Made by a program: the position numbers and the translations under genes. A stretch of DNA of 64,000 bases from JABMQB01 sp964575025 (GTDB lineage: Bacteria; Bacteroidota; Bacteroidia; Bacteroidales; Prolixibacteraceae). Shown here piece by piece: positions 6,581 to 16,210 of this stretch. The first letter of the stretch is position 1. Each line of letters opens with the position of its first letter. The notes beneath the pieces were generated by a model. The model saw only the letters and a program-made list of their open reading frames with translations. It was not told the DNA's origin and did no database searches. Location of the stretch: contig CAZNPV010000002.1 of assembly GCA_964575025.1 (NCBI GenBank), forward strand, positions 1 through 64,000, written 5' to 3'.

Positions 6581-8530
6581 ATGTTGAATTTTAAATACCC
6601 TTTCCTGTTACTAACCTGCTTTTTACCGGCTATTGGTTTTTCACAACTGAATCCAGAAGGATTACAGGACGATAAAAGTAAACCGGAGAATCTTCATACA
6701 GATATTGAATCAAGAATCAACGCATGGGAGTTGCAGAGAGAAGGAGCTTTTATACATTTCGTTGAACGTGATACCACACAAGATAAAATTCAGATATACC
6801 ACCCAATTTATAAAAATGCCATAACAAATACCTATACAGGGAATTATGGAGGGGCTTATCTTCCCAATAATTTTTTTTCAAGACAATACCATACCGGTTT
6901 TCTCTTTCTTCAGACCCACGATGCGTATTTGCTGACTCCCCATAATGTACGGTACTATAACACGACAACTCCCTATACGTTTCTTGATTACAGCCAGAGT
7001 GAAAATAAGAACCGTAAAAATGAAACACGCTTTAATGTGTTGCATACACAGAATATAAATCCGGATCTTAATGTTACTTTCAGGTTTGATCAGGCAAGAT
7101 CCCAGGGACAATATATTGAACAGGAACATAAGAATAATTTCATTGCGCTCTATTCCAGCTATATTACTGATCAATACAGCTTTCATGGAGGGTTTATCTC
7201 AAACCGGATTGGAAACGATGAAAACGGGGGAATGAAAGATGACAGCCAGATATTTGACGATGTCATTCTTTTTAATCTGGTGGATACACGTTCGGAATAC
7301 AGAAGCAATTATTTTTATGCTACTTCAGAATATAAAATTGGCTCCTGGGTGGATTCCCTGAACACAAAAGTTGCGGTACAGGAACGAAAAGCGGATTCCC
7401 TGTTCTTTCTTCCCCGTTTTTCATTCTTAAGTTACCTGGAGTATTCAACCAACCTGAGGCAGTTTACTGAAGAGGAAGATGAAGTGAACAATGAATTTTT
7501 TCTTCCGGCTACCCTCAACGATTCCATAACCAATGATTCGGTAAGGTTTCATAAATTTACCGGAATCCTCCAGGCAAAGCAATGGGAGAATCCTGAGAAT
7601 AAGTACAGTTTCGGGAAACGTGCTTACCTGGGTTTTGATTTTGTGAAAATTGGCATTCCCGGGTACTCAGGCGATGAATACTTTACCGATACCTATTCAG
7701 ATATTTATGTAGGGGCAGGAATCTTTCGCGAAACAGGAAAATTCTGGAACTGGAATTTCGATGGACGTTTTTATATCACGGGATACCACAGCGGGCAAAC
7801 AAAAATTACAGGATCGATTTATAAACCCTTGAATTTTCTGAAAGATACAGCCGCTTTTATCGAAATCACAGCCAATCTGCAAAACAAGGTTCCTGATTAT
7901 TTTCAGCACAGGTATCATTCCAATCATTATACCTGGTATAACAGTTTTAACCATGAGCAACAGATGAAGGCCGGAATAAGACTGAGTTCGGAAAAGAGGA
8001 ATTTTGAAATGGGTGCCAATTATGCACTCATCAACAATTTTATTTACAACGATACCCTCGGAATCCCCTCTCAAACAAAAAATGAACTGTTGGTCTTTTC
8101 TGCCTACCTGAATAAAAAATTCATTCTTGGAAATTTTACCTTCGATGCGAAGTTGCTTTTTCAGAAATCTTCTTCAGAAGAGTTTATTCACCTGCCGGAT
8201 TTTTCCGCCTATGCAGGAATATACTATAAGTTATTGATATCGAAGGTTATGTATACTCAAATCGGTCTGGATACCCGTTTCAATACCAGGTATTATGCCG
8301 ATGCATATAATCCTGCAACCGGATTTTTTTATCTCCAGAATGAGAAGGAGATAGGAAATTATCCGTATATTGATGCCTATGTAAGTCTGAAACTGAAAAG
8401 GACCAGGGTATTTTTTAAACTGATAAATGTGGGATCAGACGTTTTCAACAAAGAATATTTTACTGCTTTGCATCACCCTATGAACCGAATGACTTTCAGG
8501 CTTGGAGTGGACTGGAAATTTTATGACTAA
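6581..8530 (+). CDS. Putative outer-membrane porin (Porin_10-like)
   Basis: About 649 aa from ATG 6581, chosen because it places a clean signal peptide (MLNFKYPFLLLTCFLPAIGFSQ) at the N-terminus; an upstream ATG at 6530 would add 17 residues. The mature protein is rich in aromatic and alternating beta-strand segments (YHTGFLFLQTH, FNVLHTQNINPDLNVTFRF, YVSLKLKRTRVFFKLINVG) typical of the Bacteroidota putative-porin family. It presumably forms a large beta-barrel in the outer membrane; the substrate is unknown. The stop codon overlaps the start of the lytic transglycosylase gene, so the two are probably co-transcribed. Confidence 0.75.
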   Translation: MLNFKYPFLLLTCFLPAIGFSQLNPEGLQDDKSKPENLHTDIESRINAWELQREGAFIHFVERDTTQDKIQIYHPIYKNAITNTYTGNYGGAYLPNNFFSRQYHTGFLFLQTHDAYLLTPHNVRYYNTTTPYTFLDYSQSENKNRKNETRFNVLHTQNINPDLNVTFRFDQARSQGQYIEQEHKNNFIALYSSYITDQYSFHGGFISNRIGNDENGGMKDDSQIFDDVILFNLVDTRSEYRSNYFYATSEYKIGSWVDSLNTKVAVQERKADSLFFLPRFSFLSYLEYSTNLRQFTEEEDEVNNEFFLPATLNDSITNDSVRFHKFTGILQAKQWENPENKYSFGKRAYLGFDFVKIGIPGYSGDEYFTDTYSDIYVGAGIFRETGKFWNWNFDGRFYITGYHSGQTKITGSIYKPLNFLKDTAAFIEITANLQNKVPDYFQHRYHSNHYTWYNSFNHEQQMKAGIRLSSEKRNFEMGANYALINNFIYNDTLGIPSQTKNELLVFSAYLNKKFILGNFTFDAKLLFQKSSSEEFIHLPDFSAYAGIYYKLLISKVMYTQIGLDTRFNTRYYADAYNPATGFFYLQNEKEIGNYPYIDAYVSLKLKRTRVFFKLINVGSDVFNKEYFTALHHPMNRMTFRLGVDWKFYD

Positions 8531-9995
8531 GGGATTTATTTTTTTGAAGAAGATGAAAGAGAGGAAAACAGGCTTTGTTCGTGTATTCCTGGTTTTTGCT
8601 TTTTTACTTTTCGTATGTTCCTGCCATAAAGGAACCCAGGAAACAGGGGATGGATCTGGCAAAAACAAAGGGACCTTGCTTCAGGAGATTCTTGCCAAGA
8701 AAAAACTACGGGTTGTGGTTGATTACAACTCCACAAATTATTTTGTATACCGGGCTGTTCCCATGGGATTTACCTATGAAATACTCCAGGCACTGGCAGA
8801 AAAAATGGATGTTCAGCTGGAAATTGTGGTCAGCAACAACCTGGAAGAAACCTTTGAGGGGCTCATAGAAGGCAGATTCGATGTGATTGCCAAGAATCTT
8901 ACCGTTACCAGGAACCGCAGTGAACGAGTGGATTTTACAGAACCATTGGAACAAACCCGGCAGGTACTGGTTCAGCGATTACCGGATAACTGGCAGAGCA
9001 TGAGTTATGAAGAACTTGACAGACAGATTATTCGAAATCAACTGGACCTTGCAGGCAAAACCATTCATGTACAAAAAAATACCGCGTACTACAGACGACT
9101 TCAGAGTTTATCAGAAGAGATCGGGCAGCCTATACATATTGTTGAAGATACCATCTATGGGGTGGAAAAACTGGTTGGCCGTGTAGCCAATGGTGAAATT
9201 GAGTATACGATTTGTGATGAAAATGTAGCAAGGGTTAATAAGACCTATTATCCGAATATTGATATTTCAACTCCGGTAAGTTTTCCTCAGAATATAGCCT
9301 GGGCTGTAAGGAAAGGGGAAGCGGAATGGCTTCAATACCTCAACAACTGGTTAAAGGAATTCAAAGAGACGGCAACCTACCGGATTTTGTACCGGAGATA
9401 CTTTCTGAGTTCCCGTTCAAAGTACAGGGTGGCAAGTGATTACCACAGCATAAGTGGAGGAAAAATTTCAGAATACGATGCGTTAATAAAAGAGATCGCA
9501 GCAGAACATCAATGGGACTGGCGTCTGATCTCCTCCATTGTCTATGTTGAATCAAGATTCTCCCCTGAGGCTGATTCCTGGTCCGGAGCACAGGGGCTGA
9601 TGCAACTGATGCCATCCACAGCAGAAACTTTTGGAGTGGAGGATATTACGGATCCGGCACAGAATATATCAGGAGGGATTCGCCTTCTTACCTGGCTGGA
9701 TGATTATTTCAAACCAACAGTGACCGATTCAACCGAACGGATACGATTTGTACTTGCTTCATTTAACGTGGGGCTGGGGCATGTGAAAGATGCTCAGCGG
9801 CTGGCAGAGAAATATGGCAAAAATCCGTTGACATGGAAAGATAATGTCGATTATTACCTGTTAAATAAATCGCTGGACAAATACATTAAAGAACCGGAGG
9901 TAAAATGGGGCTATTGCCGGGGGGAAGAACCCTACCAGTACGTGCAAAAAGTACTGAGTAATTACCAACATTATGTCAACGTAATACCTATCTGA
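8523..9995 (+). CDS. mltF: Membrane-bound lytic murein transglycosylase F
   Basis: About 490 aa. The ATG at 8523 overlaps the porin stop (ATGACTAA); ATG 8553 is an alternative. An N-terminal lipoprotein-type signal ends in VCSC. An amino-acid-binding-like (SBP_bac_3) module follows (LLQEILAKKKLRVVVDYNS...), then a C-terminal SLT domain with the catalytic Glu in YVESRF and the GAQGLMQLMPSTA motif. It cleaves the MurNAc-GlcNAc bond of peptidoglycan with formation of the 1,6-anhydro product, anchored on the periplasmic face of the outer membrane. This two-module layout is specific to MltF. It converges on the permease gene to its right with a 6-bp gap. Confidence 0.9.
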   Translation: MTKGFIFLKKMKERKTGFVRVFLVFAFLLFVCSCHKGTQETGDGSGKNKGTLLQEILAKKKLRVVVDYNSTNYFVYRAVPMGFTYEILQALAEKMDVQLEIVVSNNLEETFEGLIEGRFDVIAKNLTVTRNRSERVDFTEPLEQTRQVLVQRLPDNWQSMSYEELDRQIIRNQLDLAGKTIHVQKNTAYYRRLQSLSEEIGQPIHIVEDTIYGVEKLVGRVANGEIEYTICDENVARVNKTYYPNIDISTPVSFPQNIAWAVRKGEAEWLQYLNNWLKEFKETATYRILYRRYFLSSRSKYRVASDYHSISGGKISEYDALIKEIAAEHQWDWRLISSIVYVESRFSPEADSWSGAQGLMQLMPSTAETFGVEDITDPAQNISGGIRLLTWLDDYFKPTVTDSTERIRFVLASFNVGLGHVKDAQRLAEKYGKNPLTWKDNVDYYLLNKSLDKYIKEPEVKWGYCRGEEPYQYVQKVLSNYQHYVNVIPI

Positions 9996-10001
9996 CCGGA
10001 C

Positions 10002-11255
10002 TTAATCAAACTGCAGGGTTTTATCCGGGGAGATCCTGCTGATGTAGGCACCCGGGATCAAAAGCATCGTCAGAACCGCTGCCATGGTCCCAATATTAAG
10101 GAGAACCAGATGCAACAGTGAAAGGTGTACGGGAACATAGGACATATAATAGGATGCTGCATCCAGGGGCATCAGTTTAAAATACTTCTGGAGCAGGATG
10201 AACAATATTCCGATTACGTTTCCCCATAACAGGCCCCGGGAAATAAGAAATCCCGAAAGGTAAAGAAAGACTTTCCGGATGCTATGGTCCGGGCTACCCA
10301 ACGATTTAAGAATGCCAATCATGGTACTTCTCTCAAGCATTAATACCAGCAACCCGGAAATCATATTGATTCCTGCAACAAGAGTCATCAGGATAAGCAG
10401 AACCCAGACATTCATGTCGAGAAGCGAGAGCCAGTCGAAGATCTGGGGATATTTGCGCAGGATATTTTCGGTACGCAGGGACACCCCGTTTTGTTCATCA
10501 TAGGCAATGACCCGCTCCCTGATCAGATACTCTGCAAGATTCAGGTCCTTAAAGTTACGGATGGTTATTTCGAAACCGCTGACCTGGTCCGGATCCCAGT
10601 TGTTCAGGCGTTGAATGTGTTTTATGTCGGCAAGAATAAACAGACGGTCAAATTCTTCAAGCCCGGTATTAAAAATACCACTGACCTTGAAGTTCCGGAT
10701 GTTGGGTGTTTTGCGGTCCTCATTGATAAAATAGACATATACATCGTCACCGATATCGAAGCCCAGCAGGTTCGATGTTTTTTCAGAGATCAGGATTTCG
10801 TTGATCCGGGCTGAATCGTTCATCGGAGGTATCTGGCCTTTCACTAAATACCGGGTGAAGAAATTCCAGTCATAACCGGTATCTACACCTTTCACAATAA
10901 CTCCTTCAATATGATCCCGGGTTTTAATGATTCCCGGTTTTGTGGCAAAAACCTGAATGTGTGTAATCATGTCCAGATTTTTCAGTGAGGGAAGGAAATC
11001 CTGATTTTTCGAAACAGGCTGTGTTTCTGCTGAAAGGTTTGAATCGTAATTGATGATTCTGATATGTCCCCCGAATCCAACCACTTTATTTCTCACTTCA
11101 TCCTTAAATCCGGTAATTACAGAGACGGAAATAATCATTGCTACCAGGCTCAGTACGATGCTCACAAGCGCGATGTTTATAATTCTTCTTGAAACAAAAT
11201 GTTGATTTTTTTTGTCCCAATAGAGCCGTTTTGCAATAAAAAACTCCGTATTCAT
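10002..11255 (-). CDS. LolC/E-type FtsX-domain ABC permease
   Basis: About 417 aa from ATG 11255 (MNTEFFIAKRLYWDKK); an upstream start would add 13 residues. One N-terminal membrane helix (IALVSIVLSLVAMIISVSVITGF), a large periplasmic MacB-PCD-like domain (about 60-260) and three C-terminal helices form the FtsX permease fold. The pattern matches lipoprotein-releasing (LolCDE) permeases of Bacteroidota, which extract outer-membrane lipoproteins from the inner membrane. No ATPase gene (lolD) is adjacent, so it must be supplied elsewhere. It is 78 bp downstream of the LPG-synthase-like gene on the same strand. Confidence 0.8.
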   Translation of the reverse strand: MNTEFFIAKRLYWDKKNQHFVSRRIINIALVSIVLSLVAMIISVSVITGFKDEVRNKVVGFGGHIRIINYDSNLSAETQPVSKNQDFLPSLKNLDMITHIQVFATKPGIIKTRDHIEGVIVKGVDTGYDWNFFTRYLVKGQIPPMNDSARINEILISEKTSNLLGFDIGDDVYVYFINEDRKTPNIRNFKVSGIFNTGLEEFDRLFILADIKHIQRLNNWDPDQVSGFEITIRNFKDLNLAEYLIRERVIAYDEQNGVSLRTENILRKYPQIFDWLSLLDMNVWVLLILMTLVAGINMISGLLVLMLERSTMIGILKSLGSPDHSIRKVFLYLSGFLISRGLLWGNVIGILFILLQKYFKLMPLDAASYYMSYVPVHLSLLHLVLLNIGTMAAVLTMLLIPGAYISRISPDKTLQFD

Positions 11256-11333
11256 CGATGGGTTTTTGCCTGTAAAGGTACGATTCTCCTTCAATTTGCA
11301 ACCAGGCAGGGACCACGAAAACGTACCATGGTT

Positions 11334-12377
11334 CTATGCTTCCGTTGCCTTAGGCCGCCGGTTTATAAAGGGGAGAATCAACAAGGAGATTATCCCTAAA
11401 ACAATAATCATCGCATTCATGGTGGTATGAGCCACTAAGGCAAAGATTTTTCCATCCTCGTTGGGGACCCCGTAAATAGAGAGGGCTTCCATAGCCATAA
11501 AATGCCAGGCGCCGATTCCTCCCTGCACCGGGGCAACCATGCCAAAACTGGCCAGAACAAACGTTGTAAGTCCAGCCAGAGGTGAAAGAAGACGGGTAAA
11601 ATCAAAAGAAAAAAAGACGACATAAAGCATGAGGTAATACATCAGCCAGATAAAAAACGAATGACCGATAAATGTCCATTTCTTTTTCATCGTACGTACC
11701 GAACTAAAACCTTCCTTGAACAGAGTGACGGTCTGATTGACTTTTCTGAACAGGAGCGTGTGTTTTAAGGTTTTCCGGTAAATAATTACAAGAACAATGA
11801 TTACAGGTAATCCAATCCATAAAACAGGAGAGGTAAAGATGGAAACTGCATTTTTTTCGATACCTGGGTTTTTTTGAAGGAATCCCAATATCTGGCCAAA
11901 TTGTGTTATCACCACCACCAGGGTAAATAACATCAACATCAACAGGTCGATCAGACGTTCTGTAACCACGGTTCCAATCAATTGGGCAAACGATAGTTTT
12001 TCATAGCGGGCCAGGATCCCACATCGGGAGATCTCCCCCATCCGGGGTAATACAAGATTCATAAGGTACCCTGTCATTACGGCCAGGAAAGTGTTCAGCA
12101 ACCGGGGTTTGTGGCTTAATGGCTCAATCATCAGATTCCATCGCAAGGAACGGCTGATATGGCTTAATAATCCCAGGAAGAGTGCAACCCAGATCCAGAG
12201 GTATTTTACATCGTTCTGTAGAACATCCTTCATCCTGTCAATATCCATGTCTTTGTATATCAACCAGAACAAAACAGCTCCCACTGCAAAAAAAGCAAGG
12301 TATTTCAGTGCATTGAATATCTTTTTTTTCAAACTAAAATCTTTTTGGTGAATAACCACGTTGATTTTTCCATTCAC
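11334..12377 (-). CDS. LPG-synthase TM-domain (UPF0104/AglD-like) membrane protein
   Basis: A 347-aa integral membrane protein with about eight helices and the family hallmarks: SHISRSLRWNLMIEPL near residue 70, YLMNLVLPRMGEISRCGILARYE near 110, and a C-terminal PVQGGIGAWHFMAMEAL segment. This is the flippase-like N-terminal half of lysyl-phosphatidylglycerol synthases without the aminoacyl-transferase half, so lysyl transfer is unlikely. Lipid or glycolipid flipping is the usual guess. The start is a GTG at 12377, with no ATG near it in frame, so the exact start is uncertain. It is divergent from rsmA. Confidence 0.75.
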   Translation of the reverse strand: MNGKINVVIHQKDFSLKKKIFNALKYLAFFAVGAVLFWLIYKDMDIDRMKDVLQNDVKYLWIWVALFLGLLSHISRSLRWNLMIEPLSHKPRLLNTFLAVMTGYLMNLVLPRMGEISRCGILARYEKLSFAQLIGTVVTERLIDLLMLMLFTLVVVITQFGQILGFLQKNPGIEKNAVSIFTSPVLWIGLPVIIVLVIIYRKTLKHTLLFRKVNQTVTLFKEGFSSVRTMKKKWTFIGHSFFIWLMYYLMLYVVFFSFDFTRLLSPLAGLTTFVLASFGMVAPVQGGIGAWHFMAMEALSIYGVPNEDGKIFALVAHTTMNAMIIVLGIISLLILPFINRRPKATEA

Positions 12378-12513
12378 TGAAAAATTTTATTAATTTCAGC
12401 GCTTGAATATACCGGTTTTTTTGAACCGTTCCGGCAAAAATATAAATTTGTTTTAATAACAAAGGGGTAAAAGAATCATTAGTTGGATACAAAAATGAAC
12501 GATTCGGAGAACA

Positions 12514-13290
12514 ATGAGTTTTGTACGGGCCAAAAAGCATCTGGGTCAGCATTTTTTGAACGATACAAATATTGCCCGAAAAATTGTTGACTACCTGACT
12601 CCTGAGGATACCACCCAGGTACTTGAGGTTGGTCCGGGAACAGGAGTCCTTACCCGTTTTTTACTGCAAAATCCGCAAATCCGGTTACAAGTTATCGAAA
12701 TTGATTCTGAATCAGTCCGCTATTTAGCCAACCATTTTCCGGAACTTCAAAACCATATTATTGAGGCCGATTTCCTGAGATGCGACCTGAATGAATATTT
12801 CAGTGAACCATTTATCCTGATCGGGAACTTTCCGTACCATATTTCATCGCAGATCTTTTTTAAAGTACTTGCATACAAACATAAAATTCCGGAAGTGGTG
12901 GGGATGGTGCAGAAAGAGGTTGCTGAGCGAATCAGTGCCTCCCATGGTTCCAAAACCTATGGAATCCTGAGCGTTTTGCTCCAGGCATTTTATACGGTTG
13001 AATACCTTTTTACTGTCAATGAACAGGTATTTACTCCGCCTCCGCGCGTAAAATCTGCTGTTATCAGGTTAAGAAGAAACCGAAGAAAACAGTTGGAATG
13101 TGATGAAAAATTATTTTTTAACGTTGTAAAAACAGCGTTCAACCAGCGCCGTAAAATGTTGCGGAATTCATTGAAAGCAGCATATGGTGCCGTGCCGGAA
13201 GAATTTGCAACCCTACGACCGGAACAAATGGATATAAGCCAATTTATTTCATTAACCAGGCAGATTGAACTCCGCCTTAAAAACAGGTGA
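12514..13290 (+). CDS. rsmA: 16S rRNA dimethyladenosine transferase
   Basis: A 258-aa KsgA/Dim1 enzyme that dimethylates A1518 and A1519 of 16S rRNA (E. coli numbering) late in 30S assembly. Motifs visible: KKHLGQHFLNDTNIARKI at the N-terminus, the SAM-binding VLEVGPGTGVLT, the acidic IIEADFL, and the catalytic NFPYHISSQI (NLPY class, with Phe for Leu). The C-terminal small helical domain carries FNQRRKMLRNSL. The length is normal. The stop codon lies 2 bp before the mgtE ATG, so the two are co-transcribed. Confidence 0.95.
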   Translation: MSFVRAKKHLGQHFLNDTNIARKIVDYLTPEDTTQVLEVGPGTGVLTRFLLQNPQIRLQVIEIDSESVRYLANHFPELQNHIIEADFLRCDLNEYFSEPFILIGNFPYHISSQIFFKVLAYKHKIPEVVGMVQKEVAERISASHGSKTYGILSVLLQAFYTVEYLFTVNEQVFTPPPRVKSAVIRLRRNRRKQLECDEKLFFNVVKTAFNQRRKMLRNSLKAAYGAVPEEFATLRPEQMDISQFISLTRQIELRLKNR

Positions 13291-13292
13291 TT

Positions 13293-14657
13293 ATGCACTT
13301 CGAACTGACCAAAGAATATGTCGAGATGTTGCAGCAACTGATCGAACAAAAAGCTGAAAAGGAGATACGTTCGTTATTTGTTGATCTGCACCCTGCCGAT
13401 ATTGCAGAAATCATGGATGTGTTATCGCTTGAAGAAGCAAAATACATCTATTTGTTGCTTGGAGGCGAAAAAGCTTCGGATGTATTGCTTGAGATTCCTG
13501 AAGCGGACAGGAGAAGGTTCCTAAGAGCTTTGCCTCCGGAAGTGATTGCCCGGCAGTTTATCGAATACATGGATTCCGATGATGCTGCAGATATTGTGCA
13601 GGATCTGGATGATGATCTGCAACAGGAGGTTTTAAATGAGATCGAAGATGTTGAACAGGCGGGCGATATTGCAGATCTGTTGGATTACGATGAGGAATCT
13701 GCCGGGGGAATTATGGCAAAAGAGCTCGTTTCGGTCAATGAAAACTGGACAGTCGCAAAATGCCTCAGGGAAATAAGCCAACAGGCTGAAGATGTGGATG
13801 AGATTTATTATGTCTACGTGATCGATGACGTGGGAATCCTGAAGGGCATCCTGTCACTGAAAAAACTAATTCTAACCCATACCAATGCAAAAATCTCAAA
13901 TATTTATAACAGCGATATTAAAAGTGTTCCGACAGACACTCCTCAGGAAGAGGTGGCCCATATAATCGATAAATATGACCTGGTTGCCCTTCCGGTAGTA
14001 GATCATCAGGGGCGACTTAAGGGACGGATTACGGTGGATGATGTAATTGATATTATCAGGGAAGAAGCAGAAAAGGATTATCAAATGGTTTCAGGTATCA
14101 CGGGGGATGTGGAAATGACCGACAGGGTATGGCCCCTGACCCGTGCCAGAATTCCCTGGTTGATGGTCGGATTGTTTGGGGGCATTATGGGAGCTCAGGT
14201 ACTGGGAATCTATGAAACAGCGCTTACAAAGTTTCAGGGCCTGGCTTTGTTCATCCCGCTGATTGCTGCCATGGCCGGGAATGTGGGGGTTCAGTCCTCA
14301 TCCATTGTGGTACAGACAATCGCTGCCGGGGGAAAAGATATCCAGTCAACGATGAATAAACTTCTGAAAGAATCTTCCGTAGCGCTGATTACCGCACTGG
14401 TTTTTTCTACCTTGATTTTTTTCTACAACTTTATCACAAAAGATAACATGCAACTTACCTTTACAGTGAGTGTATCCCTGTTTATTGTCATCCTCTTTGC
14501 ATCGCTGTTCGGTACGTTTGTCCCGTTACTGTTAAACCGTCTCAAAATAGATCCTGCTCTGGCAACCGGCCCGTTTATCACAACAACCAACGATATCCTG
14601 GGATTGATTGTTTACATGCTTGTTGGTAGTTTTTTCTTCAATTTAACCGTTTTTTAG
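13293..14657 (+). CDS. mgtE: MgtE-type magnesium transporter
   Basis: About 454 aa from ATG 13293, just after the rsmA stop; a GTG six bases upstream is possible. Domain order is the MgtE N domain (about 10-130, LHPADIAEIM), a CBS pair (about 135-260) and a C-terminal membrane domain with five helices. The pore-region signature GNVGVQSSSIVVQ and the conserved TTTNDILGL near the end are both readable. It is a homodimeric Mg2+ channel gated by cytosolic Mg2+ binding to the N and CBS domains. Acidic residues are abundant in the N domain, as expected for a Mg2+ sensor. Confidence 0.93.
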   Translation: MHFELTKEYVEMLQQLIEQKAEKEIRSLFVDLHPADIAEIMDVLSLEEAKYIYLLLGGEKASDVLLEIPEADRRRFLRALPPEVIARQFIEYMDSDDAADIVQDLDDDLQQEVLNEIEDVEQAGDIADLLDYDEESAGGIMAKELVSVNENWTVAKCLREISQQAEDVDEIYYVYVIDDVGILKGILSLKKLILTHTNAKISNIYNSDIKSVPTDTPQEEVAHIIDKYDLVALPVVDHQGRLKGRITVDDVIDIIREEAEKDYQMVSGITGDVEMTDRVWPLTRARIPWLMVGLFGGIMGAQVLGIYETALTKFQGLALFIPLIAAMAGNVGVQSSSIVVQTIAAGGKDIQSTMNKLLKESSVALITALVFSTLIFFYNFITKDNMQLTFTVSVSLFIVILFASLFGTFVPLLLNRLKIDPALATGPFITTTNDILGLIVYMLVGSFFFNLTVF

Positions 14658-14761
14658 AAGAAAGATCCCCAAAGGAAAGGAACGTGGGTTTCACAGGCTG
14701 CCGGGAGTCGGTATGGGCAAAGTGTTAGAGGAAAAGAGCGTGAACAACCAGTCTCCCGGGA

Positions 14762-16024
14762 TCACACTGAATTGATGGCTTCAACCGGATCCAGACGGGC
14801 TGCAGAGAGAGCCGGCATAAATCCTGCAATGAAACCGATAACGCTTGAGATCATTAAACCGGTTGCTATATTTCCCAGACTCAGCGATACCGTCATGGAA
14901 GCAGCGTAGCTGAAAATTGTGGTTCCGATAAAGATTAAGAACAATCCAACAATGCCTCCGATAACCGAAAGGATGATGGCTTCAAAAATAAACTCAAGCA
15001 GAATAAAATACCGTTTAGCGCCAATTGACTTTTGAATGCCAATGATCTTTGTTCGCTCCTTCACCGAAACAAACATGATATTGGCAATTCCAAATCCTCC
15101 AACCAATATTGAGAAACCGCCGATGATCCAACCGGCCACATTAAAAACAGCAAAAAACTGGTCGAACTGGGTTGAAATAATGCTAACTTCATTGATGGCA
15201 AAATCATTTTCCTCCAAAGGCTTGAGTTTCCTGATGGTTCGCATAATTCCGGTTATTTCTGAGACAAACTCATCGCGGTCAACATTCTTCCTGGCTTTGA
15301 TGCAAATGGTCTGCCCCTGGTCGCGGTTTCGGATATCGACCATGGTGAATGCTTTTTGTGAAGATATATGAATCCTTTGATCCATGCTGGTTCCAAACAG
15401 ATCCTGCCCTTTCTTTTCATACAGACCAATAATTCTGAATTTCCGTCCCTGGAATTTGATGGTGCGTCCAACCGGATTCAGCTCGTCAAATAATTCTTCT
15501 GAAAGATCGGGTCCTATGATAGCTACCGGTGTACCGGAGATCATTTCCGACTCGGTAAAATACCTCCCGCGTACAATTTTTATATCCCAGCAATCCATAA
15601 GGCCATAGGTAGTTGCCAGGATTTCTGCATTTTCAATTTTTCGGTTATCGTATTCAATGGTCCGGTTGAATCCAAACAGGAAAAATGCATTTTCTATAGT
15701 ATTCGCATGCCGTAATAAGATTTCGTTTTCTTCGATTTCCGGAGAGGGACGGTTGAGGTATTTCCACCAGGGATATTCGGTTTCTCCCTCGGGAGGGGTC
15801 CAGGGCCATTTCTGAATGTAAACCATGTTATCTCCCAGTGAATCAAGGCTTTCCCGAATAAATCTTTCCAGTGAATCGATTACAGTGAAAACCGATACAA
15901 TGGCGAATATACCGATGGTAATGCCCAGCAACGACAACAAGGTACGAAGCTTGTTGACCCTCAGAGAATTGATGGCTAGATTAAAGCTCTCAAGGATCAG
16001 TCGCGCGATTAAAAGCTGTTTCAT
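14762..16024 (-). CDS. MacB-like FtsX-domain ABC permease
   Basis: About 420 aa from ATG 16024 (MKQLLIARLILESFNLAINS). The N-terminal helix LRTLLSLLGITIGIFAIVSVF is followed by a MacB periplasmic core domain (about 50-270) and three C-terminal helices ending in the usual ALSAARLDPVEAINSV tail, which also serves as a family signature. It is the permease half of a MacAB-type efflux or mechanotransmission complex. Neither an ATPase nor a membrane-fusion protein gene is adjacent. It is divergent from purH across 186 bp. Confidence 0.85.
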   Translation of the reverse strand: MKQLLIARLILESFNLAINSLRVNKLRTLLSLLGITIGIFAIVSVFTVIDSLERFIRESLDSLGDNMVYIQKWPWTPPEGETEYPWWKYLNRPSPEIEENEILLRHANTIENAFFLFGFNRTIEYDNRKIENAEILATTYGLMDCWDIKIVRGRYFTESEMISGTPVAIIGPDLSEELFDELNPVGRTIKFQGRKFRIIGLYEKKGQDLFGTSMDQRIHISSQKAFTMVDIRNRDQGQTICIKARKNVDRDEFVSEITGIMRTIRKLKPLEENDFAINEVSIISTQFDQFFAVFNVAGWIIGGFSILVGGFGIANIMFVSVKERTKIIGIQKSIGAKRYFILLEFIFEAIILSVIGGIVGLFLIFIGTTIFSYAASMTVSLSLGNIATGLMISSVIGFIAGFMPALSAARLDPVEAINSV

Positions 16025-16151
16025 ACGTCTTTTCAGATTAACTGACAACCTGTCTAAAGATTAGTGTTAATTTTTCTTAAGGATTACATTTTTGGTGCTG
16101 AATGTATATAAAAACTTGATATTTTAAGGGATTTTGCCTTTTATTGATCAT

Positions 16152-16186
16152 TTTGAATGTAATTCATGGGCATTTTGTTATCTTTG
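16152..16186 (+). promoter_or_regulatory. Putative Bacteroidota-type promoter of purH
   Basis: TATCTTTG at 16179-16186 fits the -7 consensus TAnnTTTG. A TTTG at 16152-16155 lies 23 bp upstream, slightly farther than the usual spacing. The box ends 24 bp before the purH ATG. Confidence 0.5.
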
Positions 16187-16210
16187 CGGTTTAATGAAAT
16201 ATTATAATAA

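Noticed and set aside
14700..14760. CCGGGAG/CTCCCGG inverted repeat after mgtE as terminator
   Set aside because: The arms are separated by about 45 nt with no T-tail; it may be coincidental.
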